Origin: Rhizobium johnstonii 3841 | GTDB taxonomy: Bacteria; Pseudomonadota; Alphaproteobacteria; Rhizobiales; Rhizobiaceae | Direction: 5' to 3' | Assembly: GCF_000009265.1 (NCBI RefSeq) | Contig: NC_008382.1 | Span: forward strand, 1 to 64,000 | DNA length: 64,000 bases | In this document: piece by piece, positions 46,692-54,756 of the stretch | Layout of the letters: every line of letters starts with the position of its first letter | How positions within the stretch are numbered: position 1 is the first letter of the stretch | Notes under the pieces: generated by a model | Told to the model about the DNA's origin: nothing | The model's database searches: none | Seen by the model: the letters and a program-made list of their open reading frames with translations, nothing else | Made by a program: the position numbers and the translations under genes

Positions 46692-47582
46692 GGGCCTGTC
46701 GCAAATTTCTCCGCTTAACCCTATGTTGACCATCCGCAGAGAATTTGCCGCTCCGAAAGTTGCGGAGCGAACCGATGATTCTGAATGCCATAGCCGAAAA
46801 GCTGAAGCGCCAGTCGAAGGATGATTTCAAAGGCAGGCATTTCGAGGCATGGCTGATTGTACAGGCGGTCGCTTGGTACCTTCGTTATCCGCTCAGCTAT
46901 CGGGATATCGAGGAGATGTTCGGGGAACGCGGCTTCGTGGTCGATCACAGCACAATTAATCGGTGGGTATTGGCCTACGCGCCGATGATTGAGAAGCGGC
47001 TGCGTCAGTTCCGCCGGCCACATTGCGGCTCTGTTCGCGTCGATGAGACCTATGTCAAGATCCGCGGCAAATGGCGATACCTATATCGGGCCATCGACAA
47101 ACACGGCAATCCGATGGACTTCCTGTTGACGGCGAAGCGCGATCTCGACGCCGACAAACGGTTCTTCCGCAAGATGCTCAAAGACGAGCCCTTGTTGTCG
47201 CCGAATAAGATCGGGACGGACGGGGCCAACACCTTCCCGTCAACGATCAAAACGTCGGTTGATGATGGGCTTCTACATCCGGACCCCGTCCACTATGTCA
47301 CCAAGCACCTCCAGCAAGGCATCGAAAGTGACCATTTCCGGGTAAAGAAGAACATGCCAAAAATCGGTGGCTTCCAATCTTTCAACACGGCGCGGCGAAC
47401 CATCGCGGGTTTCGAGGCGATGCTGTGGCTGAGGAAAGGCTTCGGCCTCTCGGGCAGTTGGACCATCAACGATCAGAACGATCTGCTTGCGCGCCTCTTC
47501 GGACTGCAGAAAGTTAACAAAGCATGAAACTGAAGATGCTCAAGGGATAATCGCGCGCTCCGAAAATGTTTGCGACAGGCCC
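46692..47582 (+). mobile_element. IS6-family insertion sequence, copy 2
   Basis: 891 bp between GGGCCTGTCGCAAA ends. The encoded transposase is identical to that of copy 3 (50559-51449), which is inverted. Its right end abuts a 94-bp inverted fragment of an IS6 left end (47583-47676). Confidence 0.92.
46775..47527 (+). CDS. IS6-family transposase
   Basis: A 250-residue transposase from MILNAIAEKLKRQSKDDF, with DDE residues in VDETYVKIRGKWRYLYR, GTDGANTFPSTIKTSVDD and QQGIESDHFRVKKNMPKIGG. The same protein is encoded by copy 3. Probably active. Confidence 0.92.
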   Translation: MILNAIAEKLKRQSKDDFKGRHFEAWLIVQAVAWYLRYPLSYRDIEEMFGERGFVVDHSTINRWVLAYAPMIEKRLRQFRRPHCGSVRVDETYVKIRGKWRYLYRAIDKHGNPMDFLLTAKRDLDADKRFFRKMLKDEPLLSPNKIGTDGANTFPSTIKTSVDDGLLHPDPVHYVTKHLQQGIESDHFRVKKNMPKIGGFQSFNTARRTIAGFEAMLWLRKGFGLSGSWTINDQNDLLARLFGLQKVNKA

Positions 47583-47676
47583 ATTCAGAATCATCGGTTC
47601 GCTCCGCAACTTTCGGAGCGGCAAATTCTCTGCGGATGGTCAACATAGGGTTAAGCGGAAAATTTGCGACAGGCCC
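47583..47676 (-). mobile_element. IS6 left-end fragment
   Basis: 94 bp matching, in inverted orientation, the first 94 bases of the adjacent IS6 copy, ending in the terminal repeat TTTGCGACAGGCCC. It lies 18 bases before left border 2. Confidence 0.85.
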
Positions 47677-47694
47677 CAGTCGCAGTTGCGGAGG

Positions 47695-47719
47695 CGGCAG
47701 GATATATCCTGATGTAAAT
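47695..47719 (+). other. T-DNA left border 2
   Basis: Identical 25 bases to left border 1 (CGGCAGGATATATCC ... GTAAAT), preceded by the same GGAGG-type bases as left border 3. Confidence 0.92.
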
Positions 47720-48107
47720 CTGCGAGGCAGACAGGGTTCTACCTCAAGAGGGCAATTTTCTGTCTACATCAGAGTGCTGTTGATGGGTTATGTACTAATC
47801 ATTATTATACTATTAAGTGCCAGGGTTGGCCGGCAGTGCTCAGGGGGCCTTAATTGATTGTTTGTACCGCAGGTTATATGCGTCAACACCACAGGTGTAT
47901 ATGCGCACTCATATATTTCATAAACGCAAGAATATGGTCAACAAGTAGATTAGATAATTTGCCAGGCCCTTTATTATTAATATTAAGACAATACAATAAC
48001 GTTACACGATGGAATGATATGGTACGGAAAAGCTTATAACGGTAAACATAGAAGATTTAACAAGAACATAAAAAACACAAATACAGTAGGGCCATTGTAC
48101 GGCTACT

Positions 48108-48422
48108 TTATACCGCCCAGCTGGCGTGTCCCCATGACACCATTGTGAGCAGATCAGTAACTGCGATGAAGCAATTAAGCTGTTGATTGTGAGTAGCAGG
48201 ACAAGCAGCGGCCGGAGACAAATTCGTCACGACGATCGCGGTGGTCGCTCCGCTAAAGCTGCCAGCCGCTACACAGTTCCTTGCCTCCACCAGAGGCAGA
48301 TACACGTAAGAGAGAGTAGCAGGCCCGTGCCCAACAGCGTAAATACATCTGTCTGTCTCGAGAAGAGCCGCAAGTATGGAAGGATCAGATTGTTTGTATG
48401 GCCCTTGAACGTTCCAGGTCAT
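48108..48422 (-). CDS. T-DNA 2 gene: short plast-like protein
   Basis: A 104-residue protein starting at 48422 with A at -3 (CACGATGA). It aligns by eye with the T-DNA 3 protein: MTWNV against MAAWDV, then SYVYLPLVEARNCVAAGSF against KLIYLYTFNEHAIDCVQNR, and QLNCFIAVTDLLT against WNWFLAVPLDWYT. Half the length of normal plast proteins, so possibly C-terminally truncated. Expected to act in plant cells. Function unknown. Confidence 0.55.
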   Translation of the reverse strand: MTWNVQGPYKQSDPSILAALLETDRCIYAVGHGPATLSYVYLPLVEARNCVAAGSFSGATTAIVVTNLSPAAACPATHNQQLNCFIAVTDLLTMVSWGHASWAV

Positions 48423-48530
48423 CGTGAGGGAAGGGAAGGAATGAATACGATGTTATAGCGGCAGAAGAGTGCTTGTGGTGATGTGCAAGAGAGTTAGGAG
48501 ATAGCAAGGAGCTCTGCGGTGGAAGAAGCT

Positions 48531-48568
48531 AGGATTATATAGGCTGAGAGATAACTCTTTGTTATTGG
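48531..48568 (-). promoter_or_regulatory. Eukaryotic-type promoter of T-DNA 2 gene
   Basis: Minus strand: CCAAT (48564-48568) then CCTATATAATCCT (48531-48543), about 110 bases before the start codon. Same order as in T-DNAs 1 and 3. Confidence 0.65.
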
Positions 48569-48925
48569 AAAGAGTTTATAATGTACAACTGTCGCCATTG
48601 TTGCCTCTTCGGTGCAATAAAATGTCATGTTCTGGCTGTGTGTCCATTTAGGTTGCGTAGAGTCGCAACTTTTGTGCAGCCATTATCTCTCGCTTCAGGT
48701 CAAAGGGCAAAACTGTAGCGTTCTATAAAGGCCGGCCGAATTGGTAAGTCAACACGCGTCGCATTCTTCAAGATTATCGGTGATCCAATGGATCTTGAAG
48801 AGCCAGCTTAGCGGCGTCCCCCACCGCTCTTGGGAATCTGTGATATTGAGTGATTGGCTATTATTGAACGCCATTTAAAGAGAGTGGAATGTCCTTCGGT
48901 GGGGAGACGCTGTGGGGTCCACATT

Positions 48926-48950
48926 GGGCAGGATATATTGCCGTGTCGCC
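48926..48950 (+). other. T-DNA right border 2
   Basis: GGGCAGGATATATTGCCGTG then TCGCC. Bases 2-13 match the consensus exactly; the end is GTCGCC as in right border 1. TTTCTTTGTG follows outside. Confidence 0.85.
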
Positions 48951-48989
48951 TTTCTTTGTGCATGCGTTCATACTGAATGGCGCGTAAGC

Positions 48990-49620
48990 GCGGCGTTGGT
49001 GCGCGGATATGAAATCGAACGCATTTCGGCCTTTGATGTTGTCGGTTATGCCTGCCTGACTTGACGCCGGACAGACTGCGGGCGTCCACATGCCAGCATG
49101 CGGTTGAGAACGATGCAACCGATGGCGACCTCTGTCTGCTGGGTGGCGAACGAACGAGCCCGCACACGTCGCCCGATCAGCCCCTTGTATCGCCCGATGG
49201 CGGTTTCGATCAGTGCACGCTTGCCGTAGCCGGTGGCCGCCTGCCATTGCAGCCGACCGTCTTTTGCGATCGCCGCTATGTGCTTGTCTCTTTGATCAGG
49301 TGGCCCTGTATCACCATTGCTTTCCACCGCCGTCGAACGCGGTGGAATGACGACGTTCGCGGTTGCTCTGTGCTGCAGGACCGTCTGATAGGTTGGCTTG
49401 CCATCATAGGCTCCGTCGGCTGTGAACTGGTCAATCTCGCCGTCGATCTGGCTGAGCAACGGCTCCACCTGGGAAGGATCATCCGTGCCCTGATCGGTCA
49501 GCCTATGGGCAATGATCTCGCCACCATTGGCATCCACTGCCAGATGGAATTTGCGCCAGTTGCGGCGTGATCTGGCGCCATGTTTCTCCTCAAGCCATTG
49601 CCCGGGGGAGTGTCAGGAAT
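48990..49620 (-). pseudogene. IS5-family transposase fragment
   Basis: Minus-strand codons read GGEIIAHRLTDQGTDDPSQV, QFTADGAYDGKPTYQTVLQH and ETAIGRYKGLIGRRVRARSF, the C-terminal two-thirds of an IS5-type transposase (DG...E residues present). The N-terminal third is replaced by IS256 sequence from about 49610. Confidence 0.8.
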
Positions 49621-49662
49621 TTCGTGTACGGGCGTGCATAATGGGTACAAAGGAGATCACCC

Positions 49663-50463
49663 ATGGCACGACGGAAAGAGCCGATTATCCCGGATAGCAT
49701 CTTGGACCAGCTTCTGGCGGGTTCGGACGCGAAGACGGCATTTGAGAGCAACGGGCTTCTCCATCAGTTGAAGAAGGCGCTGGCGGAAAGGGCTTTGAAC
49801 GCGGAGATGGATCATCACCTCTCCGGCGAAGGGACTGCCGGCAACAGCCGCAATGGCTATGGCCGCAAGACGGTGCTGACGGATAGTGGCTCGCTTGAGC
49901 TTGCCATCCCACGCGACCGGCAGTCGAGTTTCGATCCTCAATTGCTGGCCAAATACCAGCGCCGCTTCCCAGGCTTCGACGAGAAGATCGTGTCGATGTA
50001 TGCGCGTGGGATGAGTACGCGCGAGATCGCCGGGCATGTCCATGACCTCTATGGTATCGACGTCTCTCCCGATCTGATCTCGGCCGTTACCGATGCGGTG
50101 CTGGACGAGGTGGCGATATGGCAAGCGCGGCCTCTGGAGCCGGTCTATCCGTTGGTGTTCTTCGATGCCTTGAGGGTCAAGATCAGGGATGAAGGCCACG
50201 TCCGGAACAAGGCAGTGCACATAGCGCTCGGCGTGCGCGGCGACGGCACGAAGGAAATCCTCGGCCTCTGGATCGAAACCAACGAGGGTGCCAAATTCTG
50301 GCTTCGGGTGATGAATGAGATGAAAAACCGCGGGGTCGAGGACATCCTGATCGCCGTCGTCGACGGCCTAAAGGGCTTTCCCGAGGCTATCAATGCTGTC
50401 TTCGCAGAAACGACGGTACAGACTTGCATCGTTCATCTGCTGCGAAACTCCTTGGATTTTGCC
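49663..50463 (+). pseudogene. IS256-family transposase, cut by IS6
   Basis: Starts MARRKEPIIPDSILDQLLAG and reads the IS256/mutator core: GFDEKIVSMYARGMSTREIA, YPLVFFDALRVKIRDEGHVR (first Asp), ILIAVVDGLKGFPEAINAVF (second Asp). It ends after TCIVHLLRNSLDF where IS6 sequence begins at 50464. The last third, with the catalytic Glu, is missing. Confidence 0.87.
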
Positions 50464-50558
50464 GGGCCTGTCGCAAATTTTTGCGCTTAACGGTATGTTG
50501 ACCGTCGGAGGAGAAATTTCCGCTCCAAATGTTGTGGAGCGTACGGATGATTCTGAAT
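50464..50558 (+). mobile_element. IS6 left-end fragment
   Basis: 95 bp from GGGCCTGTCGCAAATTTTTG to the base before the next IS6 element; matches the left end of copy 1 rather than copies 2 and 3. Its junction with a full inverted IS6 mirrors the one at 47582/47583. Confidence 0.85.
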
Positions 50559-51449
50559 GGGCCTGTCGCAAACATTTTCGGAGCGCGCGATTATCCCTTG
50601 AGCATCTTCAGTTTCATGCTTTGTTAACTTTCTGCAGTCCGAAGAGGCGCGCAAGCAGATCGTTCTGATCGTTAATGGTCCAACTGCCCGAGAGGCCGAA
50701 GCCTTTCCTCAGCCACAGCATCGCCTCGAAACCCGCGATGGTTCGCCGCGCCGTGTTGAAAGATTGGAAGCCACCGATTTTTGGCATGTTCTTCTTTACC
50801 CGGAAATGGTCACTTTCGATGCCTTGCTGGAGGTGCTTGGTGACATAGTGGACGGGGTCCGGATGTAGAAGCCCATCATCAACCGACGTTTTGATCGTTG
50901 ACGGGAAGGTGTTGGCCCCGTCCGTCCCGATCTTATTCGGCGACAACAAGGGCTCGTCTTTGAGCATCTTGCGGAAGAACCGTTTGTCGGCGTCGAGATC
51001 GCGCTTCGCCGTCAACAGGAAGTCCATCGGATTGCCGTGTTTGTCGATGGCCCGATATAGGTATCGCCATTTGCCGCGGATCTTGACATAGGTCTCATCG
51101 ACGCGAACAGAGCCGCAATGTGGCCGGCGGAACTGACGCAGCCGCTTCTCAATCATCGGCGCGTAGGCCAATACCCACCGATTAATTGTGCTGTGATCGA
51201 CCACGAAGCCGCGTTCCCCGAACATCTCCTCGATATCCCGATAGCTGAGCGGATAACGAAGGTACCAAGCGACCGCCTGTACAATCAGCCATGCCTCGAA
51301 ATGCCTGCCTTTGAAATCATCCTTCGACTGGCGCTTCAGCTTTTCGGCTATGGCATTCAGAATCATCGGTTCGCTCCGCAACTTTCGGAGCGGCAAATTC
51401 TCTGCGGATGGTCAACATAGGGTTAAGCGGAAAAATTTGCGACAGGCCC
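50559..51449 (-). mobile_element. IS6-family insertion sequence, copy 3
   Basis: 891 bp, inverted relative to copy 2 and encoding the same protein. Recombination between the two would invert the 3-kb segment containing T-DNA 2. Confidence 0.92.
50614..51366 (-). CDS. IS6-family transposase
   Basis: A 250-residue transposase whose protein is identical to that at 46775-47527, with the full DDE set (VDETYVKIR, GTDGANTFPST, GIESDHFRVK). Intact. Confidence 0.92.
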   Translation of the reverse strand: MILNAIAEKLKRQSKDDFKGRHFEAWLIVQAVAWYLRYPLSYRDIEEMFGERGFVVDHSTINRWVLAYAPMIEKRLRQFRRPHCGSVRVDETYVKIRGKWRYLYRAIDKHGNPMDFLLTAKRDLDADKRFFRKMLKDEPLLSPNKIGTDGANTFPSTIKTSVDDGLLHPDPVHYVTKHLQQGIESDHFRVKKNMPKIGGFQSFNTARRTIAGFEAMLWLRKGFGLSGSWTINDQNDLLARLFGLQKVNKA

Positions 51450-51643
51450 CTTGCGAGGTCATGGGGCCGGAACATGCCGCAGTTGCGATGGCCTGCATCC
51501 TGGAGCGGGCGGGCCACATTAATTCAGCCGGCGCATATCTTCGAGATCTAACCGCGCGGGCGGGAAGGGGCGAATTTAGCCTCGGTCCCATGTTGATGGC
51601 GCTGATGCGGACCGCTGCGCCAACTCGGACCAGGTCGGGGTAG
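51450..51643 (+). pseudogene. repC 3' fragment, duplicate of repC2 end
   Basis: Encodes CEVMGPEHAAVAMACILERA, GHINSAGAYLRDLTARAGRG and ends MRTAAPTRTRSG, nearly identical to the last 62 residues of RepC2. The match continues about 150 bases past the stop through a parS site, so a repC2-parS segment was duplicated next to an IS6 element. Confidence 0.9.
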
Positions 51644-51675
51644 GGATATCCGTTGGATCTGGACGGAAACGCATT

Positions 51676-51691
51676 GTTGGAAGCTTCCAAC
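51676..51691. other. parS: Third parS site
   Basis: GTTGGAAGCTTCCAAC, a perfect palindrome fitting the repABC parS consensus, in the duplicated repC2-parS segment. Bases 51692-52000 hold the rest of the duplicate and then unassigned sequence without a gene. Confidence 0.8.
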
Positions 51692-52005
51692 AATGGAGAT
51701 ATGCAGACCAAGTCATTGGGCGCCGGCTTCTCTGATTTTCAATCGATCAACAGGCAAGGGCTCTGTCGCATGGCGATGTTGCTGATAGATATCAGGGCGA
51801 TCTCAATTTAAGTGGTAAGAGCTGATCGAAAGGCGTTGTCACGTTGTTCGAATGTGGCCACGTGAGGCCGAGCCTGCGCTTTTCAGGCAGGCCGTGCCCT
51901 CACGGCTTCCCACGCGGCCATTGCCTGGCGTCGATGCGTCGATCAGCCGGTCTTTCTCGACCGGATCGAAACGCCGCTTCCCGTTGGAAAGAACCTTCAC
52001 TGCGG

Positions 52006-52972
52006 GACTGTCAGGAATTTCGTGTACGGGCGTGCGGTTGAACATTTGCTCTTAGGCCCTTGCGGCCTGAAAGCGGTCCGCAAAGAGAATGGCGAATTAA
52101 GATTTTGCCATCGCCCACTCCCTCGGCGGCATTTTCCACTCTTTCTCCGATCTGTTCAAGACCAGGTAGAGCAGTTTTGTCGCCGCCTCATCGCTCGGAA
52201 AATGACCTCTTGCCCGGACGGCGCGACGCAGCTTGGAATTAGGGCTTCGATGGCGTTGGTGGTGTAAATGATCCGGCGAACATCCTTTGGAAAGGCGAAG
52301 AAGGGGATGACCTCCTGCCAGGCTCGCCGCCAGATCTGGGCGACGACTGGGAATTTCCGGCCCCAAAAGCCACCCTCGAACGTTGTCAGCGCCGCCTCCG
52401 CCGCCGTCATCGATGGCTCCGTAGATTGCTTTCAGCTCGCGGGCCAAATCCTCGCGGTCCTTCCATGATGCAAACTTCAGAGAATTGCGCAGCAGATGGA
52501 CGATGCAGGTCTGCACCGTCGTTTGCGCGAAGACGGCATTGATGGCGTCTTCAGGCCATCGACGACGGCGATCAGGATGTCCTCGACGCCGCGGTTCTTC
52601 ATCTCGTTCATCACCCGCAGCCAGAATTTGGCACCCTCATTCGTTTCGATCCGAGTATCTCTTTCGTGCCATCGCCGCCACGCCGAGCGCGATGTGCACC
52701 GCCTTGTTGCGGACATGGCCTTCGTCTCTGATCTTGACCCGCAGCGCATCGAAGAACACCAACGGATAGACCGGCTCCAGAGGCCGCGACTGCCAGGTCG
52801 CTACTTCGTCCAGCACCGCGTCGGTGACGGCCGAGATCAAGTCGGCCGACACGTCGATCCCGTAAAGATCCTGGACATGCCCCACGATCTCACGCGTGCT
52901 CATCCCACGCGCATACATCGACACGATCTTCTCGTCGAAGCCAGGGAAGCGGCGCTGAAGGCTTTGCCGTCG
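52006..52972 (-). pseudogene. Second IS256-family copy, frameshifted
   Basis: An end sequence CTGTCAGGAATTTCGTGTAC (near 52009) also occurs before the IS256 copy at 49610. Minus-strand pieces in several frames read SMYARGMSTREIVGHVQDLY, FWLRVMNEMKNRGVEDILIA, TCIVHLLRNSLKFASWKDRE and DVRRIIYTTNAIEALIPSCV. At least three frameshifts; not functional. Confidence 0.82.
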
Positions 52973-53194
52973 ATGCCAGCTTGATCGCGGCGGACGCCAA
53001 CAAGCAGCGCTCAGTGCCTGGCTCGGAATGGGAAGTTAAAGAGGATGCCGGCCGATCGGTGCAGGAATATCTGGCGGTCCTCGATGACGCGGCTGTTGGT
53101 GCTGCGTCACCGGTGAGGCCGAAGTTCATCTCGCCTTCCGATCCGGCAGCTCAATGGACTGGTGCCCACAAAGGGCATGCCTTCTTCGCTTAAG
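52973..53194 (+). mobile_element. IS1182-type transposase fragment
   Basis: LIAADANKQRSVPGSEWEVK, then VQEYLAVLDDAAVGAASPVR and KFISPSDPAAQWTGAHKGHA resemble the middle of IS1182-family transposases. Both ends are missing. It lies just before left border 3. Confidence 0.65.
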
Positions 53195-53239
53195 CCGCTG
53201 CGGGCGTCACAATCCAAGGCGGAGGCGGCAAGGCGGAGG

Positions 53240-53264
53240 CGGCAGGATATATCCTGATGTAAAT
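53240..53264 (+). other. T-DNA left border 3
   Basis: Same 25 bases as left borders 1 and 2. Upstream GGAGGCGGCA is partly doubled (53221-53240), as though the border edge had been duplicated. Confidence 0.92.
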
Positions 53265-53850
53265 GTCATGCCGGGCTCGCGCCCAGCGCGAGCCCGGAAG
53301 TTGCCATTTTCTGTCTCGCACGACATATGACGTCGCTTTCAGTCTACGTCAGATAGGTCATTTTCTGCCCGCCGCAGAGAGCATTGACCGCGGATACCTT
53401 TCAAAAAATATTTACTAGTATTGTACAATATCTAAACTCGTAAAGGGTGTCTTGTATGCAGTATAATATATCGCAATCTGCGTTTGGGTATGTAGTTATC
53501 TGTTCGGCCTTAGAAGCACTAATTGAACAGAGGTATACATAAGCGAGCGCGCTCTCGGGCAAAAACAAAACTAACAAAGAACAACAACGACGGCAACGCT
53601 TGCAAGCCAAGTAAAACTCGAACAACTGATTAACAAAACGCAACATTACAAAATACATATAATATAGACGTGCAAACGTGGCTGGCTTATTGAATTGAGC
53701 GAACAGTACAATAACATGTACGATAGGCGCAAAAGCCTAACGAAAACAAGAAAAACAACAATAGGAAACGTTACAAACCATTGGAAATAAAAACTCACTG
53801 AACAAAACCCACAACATTACAAATACGCGCCAGCCGGTCTGTGGCGGCTT

Positions 53851-54228
53851 TTATGTTCGTGACAATAACACGGGCCCCCATGCGACCACCGGAAAACCGA
53901 CGGCGTTGTGGAGGGTCTGGTCGTTTGTGGCGTTAGCAGTGTACCAATCCAGTGGGACAGCTAGGAACCAGTTCCACGGGCCTATTGGACCAAAAAGCGG
54001 GATCCTTATCGTATTAGTCCATCGATTTATAGGGAGGCCTTGAAAATTTCGGTTCTGAACACAGTCAATAGCATGCTCATTGAACGTGTAGAGGTAGATG
54101 AGCTTAAAACTATGGACATCAGCAATATTGTTTGCGACTGCGTACGCCGACCTTTGGGCATTGAGGTGCGCCGCCAGCTCGTCACAATCGGGAACCAAGA
54201 ATGCCTCTGGAACGTCCCACGCAGCCAT
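53851..54228 (-). CDS. T-DNA 3 gene: plast-like (RolB/RolC superfamily) protein
   Basis: A 125-residue protein from ATG 54228 in the context CACGATGG (A at -3, G at +4). Plast-like pattern: KLIYLYTFNEHAIDCVQNRN, FQGLP, then WNWFLAVPLDWYTANATND and HNAVGFPVVAWGPV; compare LLYLY with a following cysteine in RolC. Shorter than typical family members (about 180-210). No signal peptide. Likely expressed only after transfer to a plant. Assignment is by pattern, not by search. Confidence 0.6.
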   Translation of the reverse strand: MAAWDVPEAFLVPDCDELAAHLNAQRSAYAVANNIADVHSFKLIYLYTFNEHAIDCVQNRNFQGLPINRWTNTIRIPLFGPIGPWNWFLAVPLDWYTANATNDQTLHNAVGFPVVAWGPVLLSRT

Positions 54229-54320
54229 CGTGACAAGGAGGGGGAGAACGCTGGTGGTATTCGGCGAGAGTAAAGATGGAGGCAGAGGAGGTTTGATTGT
54301 CTGTGAGGATAAAATGAGGT

Positions 54321-54351
54321 TTATATAGAGAGGGGTGCTCTTCCTTATTGG
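54321..54351 (-). promoter_or_regulatory. Eukaryotic-type promoter of T-DNA 3 gene
   Basis: Minus strand: CCAAT (54347-54351), then CTCTATATAA (54321-54330), about 95 bases before the start codon. The block GGTCCAATAAGGAAGAG with CCCCTCTCTATATAA is shared with T-DNA 1. Confidence 0.75.
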
Positions 54352-54535
54352 ACCGAATTTTGAAAATCTTGAAAGGTCCAGTTGTTGCCGTTTCGGTCCA
54401 ATAAAAGGCATCCTTTGGACGTGTCCCTAGGGTCGCCGTAGAAATCGCCGTTTCCGTGCAGTCCAAAGGGCACGACTTTAGCGAACTGCAAAGGGCAGCG
54501 GGATTGCTAAGTCAACAACGCGTCACATCCAACTT

Positions 54536-54565
54536 TTGGCTTGGCTTGGCTTGGCTTGGCTTGGC
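54536..54565 (+). repeat. (TTGGC)6 repeat running into right border 3
   Basis: Six exact pentamers, one fewer than in T-DNA 1, ending at base 4 of the border. Confidence 0.9.
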
Positions 54566-54586
54566 AGGATATATCGCTTTGTAGCC
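54562..54586 (+). other. T-DNA right border 3
   Basis: TGGCAGGATATAT followed by CGCTTTGTAGCC: the first 13 bases match the consensus perfectly and GTAGCC is closest of the three to GTAAAC. TTTCTTTGTTTGTG lies directly outside. Confidence 0.9.
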
Positions 54587-54621
54587 TTTCTTTGTTTGTG
54601 CATTCGTGCGCCGTTTGTTGG

Positions 54622-54642
54622 TCCCGGTAGGGACGATGGTGA
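54622..54642 (-). mobile_element. Fragment of group II intron 3' end
   Basis: GGTCCCGGTAGGGACGATGG is the reverse complement of the intron's last bases at 44814-44834, which lie beside left border 1. A 20-21-bp relic, now outside right border 3. Confidence 0.55.
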
Positions 54643-54756
54643 TGTCACGTTGTGAGCGGCTTAACGGTTGTCGGATAATGGGTTGGGATGAACAGTCCTG
54701 CCGTCGGCGATGTCACGTTGTCGGCAACTTAACGGGTGGCGGATAATTCGGTTGAG

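Larger units (their letters stand above)
47695..48950. mobile_element. Mini T-DNA 2
   Basis: A 1.26-kb AT-rich unit between borders at 47695-47719 and 48926-48950 with one minus-strand gene. Bases 47720-48107 form the gene-free 3' region; 48423-48925 the promoter side, including AAAGGGC and GTAAGTCAACACGCGTC words shared with the right ends of T-DNAs 1 and 3. Confidence 0.8.
53240..54586. mobile_element. Mini T-DNA 3
   Basis: A 1.35-kb AT-rich unit between borders at 53240-53264 and 54562-54586 with one minus-strand gene. Bases 53265-53850 are a gene-free 3' region. The 140 bases inside the right border are nearly identical to those of T-DNA 1. Confidence 0.85.
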
